From: Caballeronia temeraria
GTDB lineage: Bacteria; Pseudomonadota; Gammaproteobacteria; Burkholderiales; Burkholderiaceae
Reading direction: 5' to 3'
DNA length: 64,000 nucleotides
Assembly (NCBI RefSeq): GCF_001544795.2
Contig: NZ_FCOI02000010.1
Span: 62,001-126,000, forward strand
Shown here: positions 39,582 through 49,102 of the stretch, in pieces
How positions within the stretch are numbered: position 1 is the stretch's first letter
How the letters are laid out: every line of letters begins with the position of its first letter
Made by a program: the position numbers and the translations under genes
Notes under the pieces: model-generated
Database searches by the model: none
Told to the model about the DNA's origin: nothing
What the model saw: the letters and a program-made list of their open reading frames with translations, nothing else

Positions 39582-39587
39582 ATTATA
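39582..39587 (-). promoter_or_regulatory. Candidate -10 box for purL
   Basis: A perfect TATAAT on the minus strand lies 127 bases before the purL ATG, in an otherwise GC-rich region. No good -35 hexamer is present at 16-18 bases, so an activator or weak promoter is possible. If used, the tandem TTTGCAAA repeats would be in the transcribed leader. Confidence 0.45.
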
Positions 39588-39913
39588 ACCCGGAAGCGTC
39601 TCGAAATCGGCTGGACCGGTCCGTCCGGCCGCCACGCGGCGGCGCGCGCGCGGCACGACGCGCGTCATCGCGCATCCCGAAAATGCGTCGCGCTGGCCGG
39701 CCGTCCGCGACAGAGCGTGCCGCAGGCCGCACGAGCGCCCGGTTTGCCGTCCCCCGCAACCGATTTTGGCGCTATCATGGCGCGCTTTCTTCGGGTACGG
39801 CGCGCGCCGAATCACGCCGCCGACCTGTCGTTTTACCGTCAACGCAGCAGCCGGACGCTTGCGTCCGAGCATCACGCCGCACCGCAATCTCGCGCCTTCG
39901 GGCACAAAAAGTC

Positions 39914-41206
39914 ATGGATGTCATCGTCATCGGCGGAGGAATCGCCGGCATCGCCACCGCTTATCAGTTGCATGCGGCCGGCCATCGCGTGTGCGTGGTC
40001 GAACGGCACGCGACCGTCGCGCAAGGCGCCACCTACGGACAGGGCGGCGCGCTGCTGCCCTCGCCGCTCGATGTCTGGTTCGGACCGACTTTCATGGCGT
40101 CGAGCCGCTCTAAGCAAAGCGGCATGGTGGTCAAGACCGGCTTCGACTCGGCCGCGCGGGATTTCATCAAGCAACTCGCGACGCTGCGCAATTCCGAGAC
40201 GTTCGCCGCCCAGTATGCGCATCTGCAGCCGCTCGTCGCGACGTCGCGGCGCGTGCTCGCGGAGATCGAAAGCCGCCTGGAGCTTGATTTCGAGCAACGC
40301 CGCGGCATGTTGCATGTGTTCCGGCAGCCGCGCGAGCTCGAGGAGGCGCAGCCGGCCATCGATCTGCTGAAGGGATGCGGCGTGCCGTACAAGCTCCTGA
40401 CGCCCGAGGAATGCATCGCCGTCGAGCCTTCCGTGCCGGATCACTCCGATTTCGCGGGCGGCGTGCTTCTGCCCGACGAGCGCACCGCGAACTGCCCGCT
40501 CTTCACCAAGCAACTGAAGCAGGTGCTCGAAGACGACGGCGTGCAGTTCCGCATGCATCGCGCGGTCGCGTCGCTGCGTCTGGATGGCGCGCGCGCGGCG
40601 GTCGAACTCGCCGATCCGAACGATGCCAAGCGACGCAGCGCCGATGTCGAGCTGATCACGGCGGACGCGATCGTCGTCGCGGCGGGCACGGGCACGCCGG
40701 GGCTGATCGGCGGCATCGAGTCGGCGTCGTCGCTCTTCGCGCTGCGTGTGCATACGCTCACGGCGCCCGTCGCGTACGAGGAGCGCGCGCCGCATCTGAC
40801 GGTCGTCGATTCGATCAAGCGCATCACCATGACGCGCATCAACCAGCGCTTGCGTGTCGGGGGCGCGGGCGTGTTCCAGAGCGCGTCCAAGGCCGACAAG
40901 CCGCTCGATGCCACCCTGTCGCGCCGCGCGCTCGACCTGCTCGGCCAGGGCACCCACGACTGGATTCCGGGCGCGGCGCGTGTCTCCGCCGCGCGTGCGT
41001 GGGAAGGGCTGCGGCTCGTCACCGCCGACGGCCTGCCGATCGTCGGTGCGACGCGGCATCCGCGGCTGTTCGTGAACGCGGCGCATGGCCCCGCCGGCTG
41101 GGGCCTCGCATGCGGGTCTGCTAAAGTGATCGCGGACCTCGTTTCCGGCGTCACCCCCGACATTTCCGCGAGCGCGCTCGCTGCGTTGAGCGTCGAGCGC
41201 TTCTGA
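39914..41206 (+). CDS. DadA-like FAD-dependent D-amino acid dehydrogenase
   Basis: 430-aa flavoprotein of the DAO/DadA family that oxidatively deaminates D-amino acids and passes electrons to the respiratory chain. The N-terminus is the dinucleotide-binding motif MDVIVIGGGIAGIATAYQLH followed by the acidic strand end VVERHATVAQGATYGQGGAL. Other family blocks: the FAD-linked C-terminal GLRLVTADGLPIVGATRHPR and NAAHGPAGWGLACGSAKVIA. Substrate may be D-amino acids or another amine; DadA proper usually pairs with alanine racemase, which is absent here. The ATG is immediately before the FAD motif, so the start is firm. nnrDE follows after about 95 bases. Confidence 0.88.
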   Translation: MDVIVIGGGIAGIATAYQLHAAGHRVCVVERHATVAQGATYGQGGALLPSPLDVWFGPTFMASSRSKQSGMVVKTGFDSAARDFIKQLATLRNSETFAAQYAHLQPLVATSRRVLAEIESRLELDFEQRRGMLHVFRQPRELEEAQPAIDLLKGCGVPYKLLTPEECIAVEPSVPDHSDFAGGVLLPDERTANCPLFTKQLKQVLEDDGVQFRMHRAVASLRLDGARAAVELADPNDAKRRSADVELITADAIVVAAGTGTPGLIGGIESASSLFALRVHTLTAPVAYEERAPHLTVVDSIKRITMTRINQRLRVGGAGVFQSASKADKPLDATLSRRALDLLGQGTHDWIPGAARVSAARAWEGLRLVTADGLPIVGATRHPRLFVNAAHGPAGWGLACGSAKVIADLVSGVTPDISASALAALSVERF

Positions 41207-41301
41207 CGATGCGGCGCGCACGGCCCTGACGGGCACGACGCGTGCGGGCGAAGCCGGGTCTGCGAACGATTCGATTCCCGAAGCGCCCTTCCGTGCCCGC
41301 C

Positions 41302-42864
41302 ATGACCGCTGCCCGCTCGCCTTATTTCACGCCCAAAGACGATCCGCTCGCGCTTCTGACGCTTGCCGAGTTGCGCACGCTCGAAGCGCGCGCCGCCGCC
41401 GCGCTGCCGCCGCATACGCTGATGGCGCGCGCGGGCGGAGCCGCCGCGCAATGCCTGATCGAAGCGCTCGAACACGATCCGCAATCGCGCGCGTTGCCGG
41501 TATGGCTCGTCGCCGGTCCCGGCAACAACGGCGGCGATGCGCTCGTGATGGCCGAGCACCTCCATCGGGCGGGCATCGCGGTGCGCGTGTGCATGCCCGT
41601 CGAAGTCAAGCCCGACGACGCGCGCTGGGCGCTCGACGCGGCGCGCGCGGCGGGCGTGGCCATCGACGACACGCCGCCCGCATCCTTCGACGATTACGGC
41701 TGGCTCGTCGACGGCATGTTCGGCATCGGCCTCACGCGGCCGCTCGAAGGCGTGTTCGCGCATATCGCCGCGCGCATGACGCGCCGCTCGCGCGCGTCGG
41801 GCCGCGTGCTCGCGCTCGATGTCGCCAGCGGCCTGAACAGCGACACCGGCGCGCCCGTGAACGGCGGCGAGGCCGTGCGCGCGACGGACACCATCACGTT
41901 CATCGGCGCGAAGCCTGGGCATTTCACGTCGCTCGGCCGCGATCTGACCGGACGCCTTTTCGTGTCGACGCTGGAGGTCGACGCGAGCGCCGCGCCTTCG
42001 ATCGTGCTCAACGCGCCCGCGCTTTTCGGCGCGGCCATGCCGCCGCGCGACAACGCGACCAACAAGGGCACGTTCGGCTCGCTCGCGGTGATCGGCGGCG
42101 ATACCGGCATGTGCGGCGCGCCGGTTCTCGCCGCGCGCATGGCGCTCTACGGCGGCGCGGGTAAAGTCCACATCGCGTTCCTGGGCGAAGGCTTTCCGCC
42201 TTACGATCCGCCGCATCCGGAACTGATGCTGCATCACGTCGATGGCTTCGCGCTCGACAAGATGGACGCGCTGTCCATCGGCTGCGGCATGGGCACAAGC
42301 GAGCGCGCCAAAACGGTGCTGACCGGCGTGCTGAAACTCGACGTCCCCAAACTGCTCGACGCCGATGCGCTCAATCTCATCGCGAAAGACGACGCGCTCG
42401 CTTGCGCCGTCGCGGCGCGTGGCGCGCAGGGCGATCCGTGCATCCTGACGCCGCATCCGCTCGAAGCCGCGCGTCTCCTGCAAAGCGACGCGAAAGCCGT
42501 TCAGGCCGATCGCGTCGCGGCCGCGCGCCAGCTTGCCGCGCGCTATGCGTCGATCGCGGTGCTCAAGGGCTCGGGCACGGTGATCGCCTCGCCCGATGGC
42601 CGCGTCGCCGTGAATCCGACCGGCAACGCCGGACTCGCGACCGGCGGCACCGGCGACGTGCTCGGCGGATTGATCGGAGCATTGCTCGCGCAGAAACTGC
42701 CCGCGTACGAAGCCGCGCTTGCGGGCGTCTATTTGCACGGACTGGCCGCGCAGACGCTCACCGACGACGGCATCGGCCCGGCCGGATTGACGGCGGGCGA
42801 ACTCGCGCCGGCCGTGCGGAGTCTCATCAACCGGCGTTTTTACGCGGAGCACGCGCGAAGCTGA
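41302..42864 (+). CDS. nnrDE: Bifunctional NAD(P)H-hydrate epimerase/dehydratase
   Basis: 520-aa repair enzyme for hydrated nicotinamide cofactors. The N-terminal YjeF_N epimerase half has VAGPGNNGGDALVMAEHLHR and DVASGLNSDTGAPVNGGEAV; the C-terminal ribokinase-like dehydratase half has GSLAVIGGDTGMCGAPVLAA, ILTPHPLEAARLLQ, VLKGSGTVIASPDG and the ATP/ADP site GNAGLATGGTGDVLGGLIGA. The chosen ATG (MTAARSPYFT) precedes the first helix; an in-frame ATG 60 bases earlier is weaker. Both domains look complete, as in E. coli NnrDE (515 aa). Confidence 0.95.
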   Translation: MTAARSPYFTPKDDPLALLTLAELRTLEARAAAALPPHTLMARAGGAAAQCLIEALEHDPQSRALPVWLVAGPGNNGGDALVMAEHLHRAGIAVRVCMPVEVKPDDARWALDAARAAGVAIDDTPPASFDDYGWLVDGMFGIGLTRPLEGVFAHIAARMTRRSRASGRVLALDVASGLNSDTGAPVNGGEAVRATDTITFIGAKPGHFTSLGRDLTGRLFVSTLEVDASAAPSIVLNAPALFGAAMPPRDNATNKGTFGSLAVIGGDTGMCGAPVLAARMALYGGAGKVHIAFLGEGFPPYDPPHPELMLHHVDGFALDKMDALSIGCGMGTSERAKTVLTGVLKLDVPKLLDADALNLIAKDDALACAVAARGAQGDPCILTPHPLEAARLLQSDAKAVQADRVAAARQLAARYASIAVLKGSGTVIASPDGRVAVNPTGNAGLATGGTGDVLGGLIGALLAQKLPAYEAALAGVYLHGLAAQTLTDDGIGPAGLTAGELAPAVRSLINRRFYAEHARS

Positions 42865-43068
42865 CAGCGCTCGCGCACTCGCTTGCCAGGCCGTCATGAC
42901 GCTTTGCAAGCATCCGGTCATGCATCGTCGCTATACTCTTTTTTGATTCGGGCAACCGCGGCCGCTCATGTGTGCGTCAGTCGCGTTCACCAGACACGAC
43001 GCACAGGCAAGCCGAGCCGCAATCGCACGAACGTATTCCTCTGTCACTCTCAGACTAACGGACCGCTC

Positions 43069-44703
43069 ATGACCCAAAACTCGATGCTCAATTCGCTTCC
43101 TGCCTGGTCGGCGCTCCAGACGCATTACGATGCCATCTCCGGCGAGCGCCTGCGCGACTGGTTCGCGCCGCAGAACGACACCGCGCCCACGCGCGCCGAG
43201 CGCCTCACGTTCGCGGGCGGCGGCCTCGCAATCGACTTCTCCAAGAATCGCGTCAAGGACGAAACGCTCAAGCTGCTCGTCGACGTCGCGCAGCAGGCCA
43301 AGGTCACCGAACGCCGCGATGCGATGTTCCGCGGCGATATCGTCAATATCACCGAACATCGCGCGGTGCTGCATACGGCGCTGCGCGCGCAATCGCCCGA
43401 CGCGCCCTTCTACGAGCAGGTGCAGAAGGAAAAGGCCAAGATGGCCGCCTTCTCCGACAAGGTTCGCGACGGCTCGTGGAAAGGCTATAGCGGCAAGCGC
43501 ATTCGCCATGTGGTGAACATCGGCATCGGCGGGTCGGATCTCGGGCCGAAGATGGTCGTGCACGCGCTGCATCATCTGGCGTCGAAGGATCTCGACACGC
43601 ATTTCGTATCGAATGTCGACGGCGCCGATCTCTGGAACGTCCTTCAGCAAGTCGACGCCGAAGAGACGCTCGCGATCGTCGTCTCCAAGACCTTCACGAC
43701 GCTCGAAACGATGACCAACGCGCACTCCATGCGCGACTGGTTCCTGAAGTCCGGCTGTCCCGAAGATCAGCTTTCGAAGCACTTTGTCGGCGTGTCGGCG
43801 AATCCGGCCGAAGTGGTCAAGTTCGGCATCGCGCAGGAAAACGTGTTCGAGATGTGGGACTGGGTCGGCGGACGCTACTCGCTGTGGTCGGCGGTCGGTC
43901 TGTCGATCATGCTGTCGGTCGGCCCGCAGAATTTCGATGCGCTGCTGCAAGGCGCCGCCGCGATGGACGAGCACTTCCGCACCGCGCCGCTCGACAAGAA
44001 CCTGCCCGTGCTGATGGGCATGATCGGCATCTGGTATCGCAATTTCTTCGGCTCGCAGAGCGATCTCGTCGCGCCGTATTCGCAGGCGCTGCACTATCTG
44101 CCTTCCTATCTCCAGCAACTGGAGATGGAAAGCAACGGCAAGTCCGCGCGCCTCGACGGCAAGATGGTCGACTATCCGACCGCCGCCGTGATCTGGGGCG
44201 AGCCGGGCACGAACGGCCAGCACGCGTTCTTCCAGATGCTGCATCAAGGGCCGACGATCATCCCGATCGACTTCATCGCCGTGCTGACGCCGGAGCATCC
44301 GCTCGTCGATCATCACGCGAAGCTGCTCGCCAACTGCTTCGCGCAGAGCGAAGCGCTGATGCTCGGCCGCACGCTCGAAGAAGCGAAGAAGGTCGCGGGT
44401 CCGGGCAAGGAAGAACTGGCGACGCATCTGAGCTTCCCCGGCAACCGCCCGACCACGACCATCATGCTCGATGCGCTCACGCCGCAGTCGCTCGGCGCGC
44501 TCATCGCGCTCTACGAGCACAAGGTGCTGGTGCAAGGCACGGTGTGGGACATCAACTCGTTCGATCAGTGGGGCGTGGAGTTGGGCAAGATTCTCGGCAA
44601 AGTCGTCGAGGCCGATATCACCGCCGCGAGCGCCGATCCGGCCAAGCATGACTCGTCGACGTCTGCCTTGATCGCGCGTGCGCGCAAAGCATTGAAGCGC
44701 TGA
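43069..44703 (+). CDS. pgi: Glucose-6-phosphate isomerase
   Basis: 544-aa PGI interconverting glucose-6-phosphate and fructose-6-phosphate. Signatures: [35 protein letters not shown], the SIS region [37 protein letters not shown], the catalytic segment [20 protein letters not shown] (Glu and His), and the C-terminal Lys in [13 protein letters not shown]. Start at [10 protein letters not shown]; a Met five codons later would also be viable. It is preceded by about 200 non-coding bases and ends in a strong terminator, so probably monocistronic. Confidence 0.97.
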   Translation: MTQNSMLNSLPAWSALQTHYDAISGERLRDWFAPQNDTAPTRAERLTFAGGGLAIDFSKNRVKDETLKLLVDVAQQAKVTERRDAMFRGDIVNITEHRAVLHTALRAQSPDAPFYEQVQKEKAKMAAFSDKVRDGSWKGYSGKRIRHVVNIGIGGSDLGPKMVVHALHHLASKDLDTHFVSNVDGADLWNVLQQVDAEETLAIVVSKTFTTLETMTNAHSMRDWFLKSGCPEDQLSKHFVGVSANPAEVVKFGIAQENVFEMWDWVGGRYSLWSAVGLSIMLSVGPQNFDALLQGAAAMDEHFRTAPLDKNLPVLMGMIGIWYRNFFGSQSDLVAPYSQALHYLPSYLQQLEMESNGKSARLDGKMVDYPTAAVIWGEPGTNGQHAFFQMLHQGPTIIPIDFIAVLTPEHPLVDHHAKLLANCFAQSEALMLGRTLEEAKKVAGPGKEELATHLSFPGNRPTTTIMLDALTPQSLGALIALYEHKVLVQGTVWDINSFDQWGVELGKILGKVVEADITAASADPAKHDSSTSALIARARKALKR

Positions 44704-44723
44704 AGCATGCGTTAGAGACGTGG

Positions 44724-44753
44724 CCCGCGGCGCTTTTGCGTCGCGGGTTTTTT
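44724..44753 (+). terminator. Rho-independent terminator after pgi
   Basis: CCCGCGGCGC pairs with GCGTCGCGGG (one wobble) around a TTTT loop, followed by six T. The T-run overlaps the stop codon of the converging ABC gene. Confidence 0.88.
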
Positions 44754-45453
44754 ATACGCTCAGGCCGTTGACGAGCCGCCCCGCTTCGATCGTCACCGTC
44801 GCGTCGCAACGCTCGGCGAGTTCGGCGTCATGCGTGACAAGCACGAGCGTCGCGCCGTTGCGGCGGTTCATCTCGAACATCAGATCGATGATCGCGTAGC
44901 CCGTGGCGGCATCGAGGCTGCCCGTGGGTTCGTCGGCGAAGAGTACGGCGGGATGCGTGACGAAGGCGCGCGCAAGCGCCACGCGCTGTTGCTCGCCGCC
45001 AGACAGCAGCTTCGGATAATGGCCCGTGCGCTGCGCGAGACCGACCTGATCGAGCAGCGAGCGCGCGCGCGCCGCGATCTCGCCGTGCGGCATCTCGGCG
45101 CGCAATTCGAGCGGCAGCATCACGTTTTCGAGCGCGGTCAGATGCGGCATCAACTGGAACGACTGGAACACGAAGCCGACCGCGCCGCTTCTGAGCGCCG
45201 CGCGTTCGTCTTCGTTCAGCGTCGACAACTCCTTGCCGAGCAGACGAACCGAGCCCTCGCTCGCGCTGTCCAATCCGGCGAGCAGGCCGAGCAATGTCGA
45301 CTTGCCCGAGCCCGATGCCCCGACGATCGCGACGCTGCTACCCTTCGCGATCGACAGATCGATCTGATCGAGAATCGTGAGCTCGCCCGTTGCGTCCTTC
45401 ACTCGCTTGCTTAATCCCCGTACTTCGATGACCGGCTCGATATTGTTTTGCAT
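44752..45453 (-). CDS. YbbA/LolD-type ABC transporter ATP-binding protein
   Basis: 233-aa stand-alone ABC ATPase of the MacB/LolD/YbbA group. Walker [22 protein letters not shown]-loop [20 protein letters not shown], signature [16 protein letters not shown], Walker [13 protein letters not shown] and switch [10 protein letters not shown] are all intact. In enterobacteria the homologue ybbA is divergent from tesA and followed by the large permease ybbP; here the next gene downstream is pgi on the other strand, so no permease is linked. The ATG at [10 protein letters not shown] overlaps the tesA start on the opposite strand; no strong ribosome site is seen. Confidence 0.92.
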   Translation of the reverse strand: MQNNIEPVIEVRGLSKRVKDATGELTILDQIDLSIAKGSSVAIVGASGSGKSTLLGLLAGLDSASEGSVRLLGKELSTLNEDERAALRSGAVGFVFQSFQLMPHLTALENVMLPLELRAEMPHGEIAARARSLLDQVGLAQRTGHYPKLLSGGEQQRVALARAFVTHPAVLFADEPTGSLDAATGYAIIDLMFEMNRRNGATLVLVTHDAELAERCDATVTIEAGRLVNGLSV

Positions 45454-46123
45454 GGACACTCTGAAAAAGAACTTGCGCGGCCTCGTGCCCGCGATCGCGT
45501 TGATGGCGGCATGGCCGGCGAGCGCGCACGCCGCCGATGCGCAAGCGGCGCCACAACCGAAGCCCGCGATCGTCGTGCTCGGCGACAGCCTCTCGGCCGA
45601 ATACGGTCTGCCGCGCGACACCGGCTGGGTGAATCTGTTGCGCGACAAGCTGGCGAAGGAGCGTTTCGATTATAGCGTCGCAAATTCCAGCATCAGCGGC
45701 GACACCACGAGCGGCGGACGCGCGCGCTTGACCGCGGTGCTGGCGCGCATCAAGCCAGCGGTCGTGATCGTCGAGCTTGGCGCGAACGATGCGCTGCGTG
45801 GCGTGCCCCTCGCGACGACGGAGACGAATCTGCGCAGCATCGTCGATGCATCGCAGGCCGCGCATGCGAAAGTCTTGCTCATCGGCATGTACGTCCCGCC
45901 CAATTACGGCCCCGACTACACGCAAAAGTTCCATGCGGTCTATGAGCGCATCGCCAAGGACAAGAACGTGCCGCTCGTGCCCTTCCTGCTTGCAGGCATT
46001 GCTGAGAAGCCTGCCATGTTCCAGGCCGACCAGATTCATCCGACGGTGCAGGCCCAGCCTTTGCTATTGGATAACGTCTGGCCAACCTTGAAACCCTTGC
46101 TGGGCGCCAATGCGTCGCATTAG
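45452..46123 (+). CDS. tesA: TesA-like acyl-CoA thioesterase/lysophospholipase/arylesterase
   Basis: 223-aa SGNH/GDSL hydrolase located in the periplasm. Signal peptide about residues 1-27 (GLVPAIALMAAWPASAHA). The SGNH blocks are intact: IVVLGDSLSAEYGLP (Ser), ISGDTTSGGRARL (Gly), IVELGANDALRGVP (Asn) and DQIHPTVQAQPLL (Asp and His). Length is near E. coli TesA (208 aa). The start codon overlaps head-to-head with that of the ABC ATPase; an in-frame ATG 24 bases upstream is unlikely given the signal sequence layout. The neighbourhood tesA/ybbA is conserved in other proteobacteria. Confidence 0.93.
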   Translation: MDTLKKNLRGLVPAIALMAAWPASAHAADAQAAPQPKPAIVVLGDSLSAEYGLPRDTGWVNLLRDKLAKERFDYSVANSSISGDTTSGGRARLTAVLARIKPAVVIVELGANDALRGVPLATTETNLRSIVDASQAAHAKVLLIGMYVPPNYGPDYTQKFHAVYERIAKDKNVPLVPFLLAGIAEKPAMFQADQIHPTVQAQPLLLDNVWPTLKPLLGANASH

Positions 46124-46247
46124 ACGACGCCGGCCGCGTCAGCCTTTGCAACCTCACGCGGAACACGGCCACGATTCAGATATCTGAGACTTTCGCGTAA
46201 CTCTTATAACCCCGCTCGTTTCGTGAGCGACTCTACAAGGAGGTCAC

Positions 46248-46589
46248 GTGAAATTTATCCCTCTTCTCGCCCTGACCGTCGCGATCTCGGCCTGTGCTGC
46301 TCAGCCGCCCGCCGGCGTACAACAAGTCGGCACGAGCCAGAAGGCGCCGAACGTCGTCGCGCAGTGCATCGCGCAAAAGTGGGCCGACAAGTCGCAGCAG
46401 CAAGTCGTATCGCAGAACACGCTGGCAAACAATCAGGGCGTCGACGTGTATGTGCCCGGTCAGCAGCCGCCTAACGGCGCGGCGGCCGTCGTGCACCCGG
46501 CATGGTCGGGTCCGGGCTCGTGGGTCGGCTTCCGCGCGTCGGGCGCGGCCGGCAGCCAGGCAAGCGGCGATATCCAGACTTGCCTGTAA
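46248..46589 (+). CDS. Small hypothetical lipoprotein, 113 aa
   Basis: 113-aa predicted lipoprotein beginning MKFIPLLALTVAISAC with lipobox at residues 13-16. The mature part has three Cys (the lipidated one, QCIAQKWADK and terminal TCL) and a Gly/Ala/Ser-rich C-terminal third; no family is recognised. The start codon is GTG, fixed by the near-perfect ribosome site AAGGAGG five bases upstream. A terminator follows within 30 bases, so it is a single-gene unit and likely well expressed. Role unknown, envelope location inferred. Confidence 0.82.
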   Translation: MKFIPLLALTVAISACAAQPPAGVQQVGTSQKAPNVVAQCIAQKWADKSQQQVVSQNTLANNQGVDVYVPGQQPPNGAAAVVHPAWSGPGSWVGFRASGAAGSQASGDIQTCL

Positions 46590-46617
46590 GCGCCGTTCCG
46601 TGACGGCATAGCCAAAC

Positions 46618-46654
46618 AAAAGCCCCGCCTTCTTTCGAAAGCGGGGCTTTTTTT
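46618..46654. terminator. Bidirectional rho-independent terminator
   Basis: AAAGCCCCGC pairs with GCGGGGCTTT with seven T on the plus strand and A-rich sequence on the other side. It serves the lipoprotein gene and can also end ppiD transcripts. Confidence 0.85.
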
Positions 46655-46670
46655 GTGACCTCGACGCCAA

Positions 46671-48596
46671 TCAGTTCGACGACGACGGCGGCGGCGCCTG
46701 ACTCAGCTTGACCTTCGAGCGAGCCTTCAACGAATCGATGTACGCCTCCATGTCGGCCTGCGCATACACTTGCGCGACCTGCTGCTGCGCGCCCGCGAGA
46801 CGATCGGCGGCGACCGGCGTGGCCTTCTCGATGCCGTTCACGCGATAGATCGCATACCCTTCCGCGCCGAGATCGACGCCGACATACGACGGCAGCTTCG
46901 ATCCATCCGCCTTGAAGATCGCGCTCAGTGCGACGGGCGGCAAGCCTTGCGCGTCGTTGCGCGAGACCGTGACCGGCGACGTGAAACCTTCGGTCGACTT
47001 CGACTTCTGCAAGTCCGCGAGCTTCGCCTCGCCTTCCTTCTTCGCCATCGCCGCGGCCATGTCCGCGACGACCTTCTTGCGCACGTCGTCCTTCACGACA
47101 TCGAACGCCGGAACGGTCGATGCCTTGTAGTCCGTCACGCGCGCGGCGATCAGCGTGTTGTTGCCGACGTCGATGGCCTGCGTGTTGTTGCGGTCCTTCA
47201 CTGCGTCCGGCGCGAATACGGCCGTGAGGAACTTCGGATTGTTGAGCGGATTGTCCGGCGGCAATTGCGGATTCGGCTTCGGACCGACCGTCGCGGTCTG
47301 GACCGTCAGCTTGTACTTGTCCGCGGCGGGCTGCAGCGACTTCGCCTTCTCGTAGACGAGATCGGTGAAACCTTGCGCGTCGTCGGCGAAACCCTTCGTG
47401 CCTTGCTGAGCAGCGTAGTCCTTCGCGATCGCGTCTTTCACTTCATCGAACGGCTTCGTGACGGAAGGCTTCACGTCGGTCGCCTGGATGATGTGATAGC
47501 CGAAATCCGACTCGACGATATTGCTCACCTCGCCCTTCTTCAGGCCGAACGCGGCGTCGTCGAAAGCCTTGCCGCCCGCGATCTGGCCGTGGGCGAAGTA
47601 GCCGAGATCGCCGCCCTTGCTCGCGGAGCCCGGATCGTCCGAGTTCTTCTGAGCGATCTGCGCGAACTGGTCCGGATGCGCCTTGACTTGCGCGAGCAAC
47701 GCTTCGGCCTTCTGCTTCGCCTTGGCCTTATCCGCGGCGCTCGCATCCTTCGGCGCGTTCACGAGGATGTGGCTCGCGCGCACTTCCGCTTCCGTGCGAT
47801 AGCGCTGGATGTTGTCGTCGTAGTACTTCTTGAGACCGGCGTCGCTCGGCTTCGATGCCGCCGCAATCGTCGACGGCGACAGCAGCAGGTACTGGATCGT
47901 GGCCGTTTCGGGCGTCGCGAAGTCGTTGCGATGCGCTTCGTAGTACGCGGTGAGTTGCGCGTCGGTCGGCTGGACCTTCGCGGTGTAGTCAGCCGTGCGC
48001 AGCGACAGTCCCTGCACCGACCGCTTCTGCTCCGCAAGTTCCGTCAGGCTTTGCGCGAGCGATTTCGACGTGAACGACGTCGTCTGGATGCTGCCCGGAA
48101 TCTGGCTGTTCGCGATGTTGTAGCGCATGCGCTCGTCGTACTGCGCAGGCGTCATGCCCTGCATCGCGAGCAGTTGCTTGTAACGTTCGAGGTCGATGCT
48201 GCCATCAGGCTTTTTCAGCGACGAGATCACCGGATCGTTGAGCAGTGCGCGGCGCACGGCGTCGTCGGACGCGGTCAGATGCAGACGCTGCGTCTCGTCG
48301 GCCATCGCGCGTTGCTGCACGAGGCTGTCGACCATCGCGGCACGTGCCTCGGGCGTGTCGAACATCTTGGCGTCGAACTGCGAGCCGAGCATCGAGCGGG
48401 CGCGGTCCACTTGCTGCCGGAAGGCGCTGTCGAATTCGGCGCGCGTGATCTTGTGACCATTCACGCTGGCGACATAGGTCTTTTCGTCGAAATAGTTGCT
48501 GAAGCCCTGAATCCCGACCATGCCCAGACCGGGCACGACAATCAGGATCAGCAGAGCCATCATCAGGCGCTGGTGATTACGGAAGAAGTCGAGCAT
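46671..48596 (-). CDS. ppiD: Peptidyl-prolyl isomerase PpiD, membrane-anchored periplasmic chaperone
   Basis: 641-aa SurA-like folding factor anchored in the inner membrane. Residues 1-35: short basic start and one helix (LMMALLILIVVPGLGMVGI). N-terminal SurA-like domain (VASVNGHKITRAEFDSAFRQ), then a parvulin domain at about 270-365 (VRASHILVNAPKDASAADKA, FAQIAQKNSDDPGSASKGGD, ESDFGYHIIQATDV), and a C-terminal chaperone lobe. Length is close to E. coli PpiD (623 aa). It lies downstream of hupB and two tRNA genes, in the same relative position to lon-hupB as in many proteobacteria. Confidence 0.95.
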   Translation of the reverse strand: MLDFFRNHQRLMMALLILIVVPGLGMVGIQGFSNYFDEKTYVASVNGHKITRAEFDSAFRQQVDRARSMLGSQFDAKMFDTPEARAAMVDSLVQQRAMADETQRLHLTASDDAVRRALLNDPVISSLKKPDGSIDLERYKQLLAMQGMTPAQYDERMRYNIANSQIPGSIQTTSFTSKSLAQSLTELAEQKRSVQGLSLRTADYTAKVQPTDAQLTAYYEAHRNDFATPETATIQYLLLSPSTIAAASKPSDAGLKKYYDDNIQRYRTEAEVRASHILVNAPKDASAADKAKAKQKAEALLAQVKAHPDQFAQIAQKNSDDPGSASKGGDLGYFAHGQIAGGKAFDDAAFGLKKGEVSNIVESDFGYHIIQATDVKPSVTKPFDEVKDAIAKDYAAQQGTKGFADDAQGFTDLVYEKAKSLQPAADKYKLTVQTATVGPKPNPQLPPDNPLNNPKFLTAVFAPDAVKDRNNTQAIDVGNNTLIAARVTDYKASTVPAFDVVKDDVRKKVVADMAAAMAKKEGEAKLADLQKSKSTEGFTSPVTVSRNDAQGLPPVALSAIFKADGSKLPSYVGVDLGAEGYAIYRVNGIEKATPVAADRLAGAQQQVAQVYAQADMEAYIDSLKARSKVKLSQAPPPSSSN

Positions 48597-48801
48597 GCGT
48601 AGCGCTGCGTGGTTATAACAAAACGCTCGATATTACAACAGTGGGCGAGGAAAAGGCGAAAGGCGGACGGGATTTGCTTTCCCGAATGTGAAATTGTCGC
48701 GTCCCTTTTTCGTAATGCGCGATGTTTCGGTTGAAAAGTTGCTTCCAATCGGCATTCACGGGACCGAGGCAATCATTAGCATTCTTAACGAGTGCGCGCC
48801 C

Positions 48802-48838
48802 AAAAAGAATCCCGAAAGCCGCGAAGCTTACGGGATTT
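48802..48838 (-). terminator. Rho-independent terminator after the tRNA pair
   Basis: On the minus strand AATCCCGTAAGC pairs with GCTTTCGGGATT (one internal mismatch) around a six-base loop, then CTTTTTG. It lies 12 bases past the tRNA-Asp gene. Confidence 0.82.
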
Positions 48839-48849
48839 CTTGTCGAATC

Positions 48850-48926
48850 TGGCGGAGCGGACGGGACTCGAACCCGCGACCCCCGGCGTGACAGGCCGGT
48901 ATTCTAACCAACTGAACTACCGCTCC
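48850..48926 (-). tRNA. tRNA-Asp (anticodon GTC)
   Basis: 77-nt cloverleaf with encoded CCA: acceptor GGAGCGG/CCGCTCC, D-arm AGTTCAGTTGGTTAGAA, anticodon loop CTGTCAC, T-arm GGTTCGAA. Lies 26 bases after tRNA-Val on the same strand. Confidence 0.97.
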
Positions 48927-48952
48927 CGGGTAGTGCGCGATGAATTGTGACC

Positions 48953-49028
48953 TGGTGGGTGCTGAGAGGCTCGAACTCCCGACCTACGCCTTGTAAGGGC
49001 GCCGCTCTACCAACTGAGCTAAGCACCC
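48953..49028 (-). tRNA. tRNA-Val (anticodon TAC)
   Basis: 76-nt cloverleaf with encoded CCA: acceptor GGGTGCT with AGCACCC, D-arm TAGCTCAGTTGGTAGAG, anticodon loop CTTACAA, T-arm GAGTTCGAGCC. It starts 74 bases after the hupB stop without an intervening terminator, so read-through from hupB is possible. Confidence 0.97.
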
Positions 49029-49102
49029 AGCTCGCAATTCAACTGGTTTGCGCCGCTGGAAAGAACACTTCGTTTTGCGAAGCTCAGTATCCAGCGAGTC
49101 CA

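Larger units (their letters stand above)
39456..39913. other. 458-bp divergent intergenic region, purL / FAD-oxidoreductase
   Basis: It contains the tandem repeats and the TATAAT box listed separately, plus a short hairpin CACGC-TAAACG-GCGTG at 39547-39562. The right 300 bases are very GC-rich with no gene, RNA or repeat that I can support; the promoter for the rightward gene is not apparent. Confidence 0.6.

Noticed and set aside
46770..48602. 610-codon open frame antisense to ppiD
   Set aside because: Arg/Leu/Val-rich shadow of a real gene; no recognisable motif.
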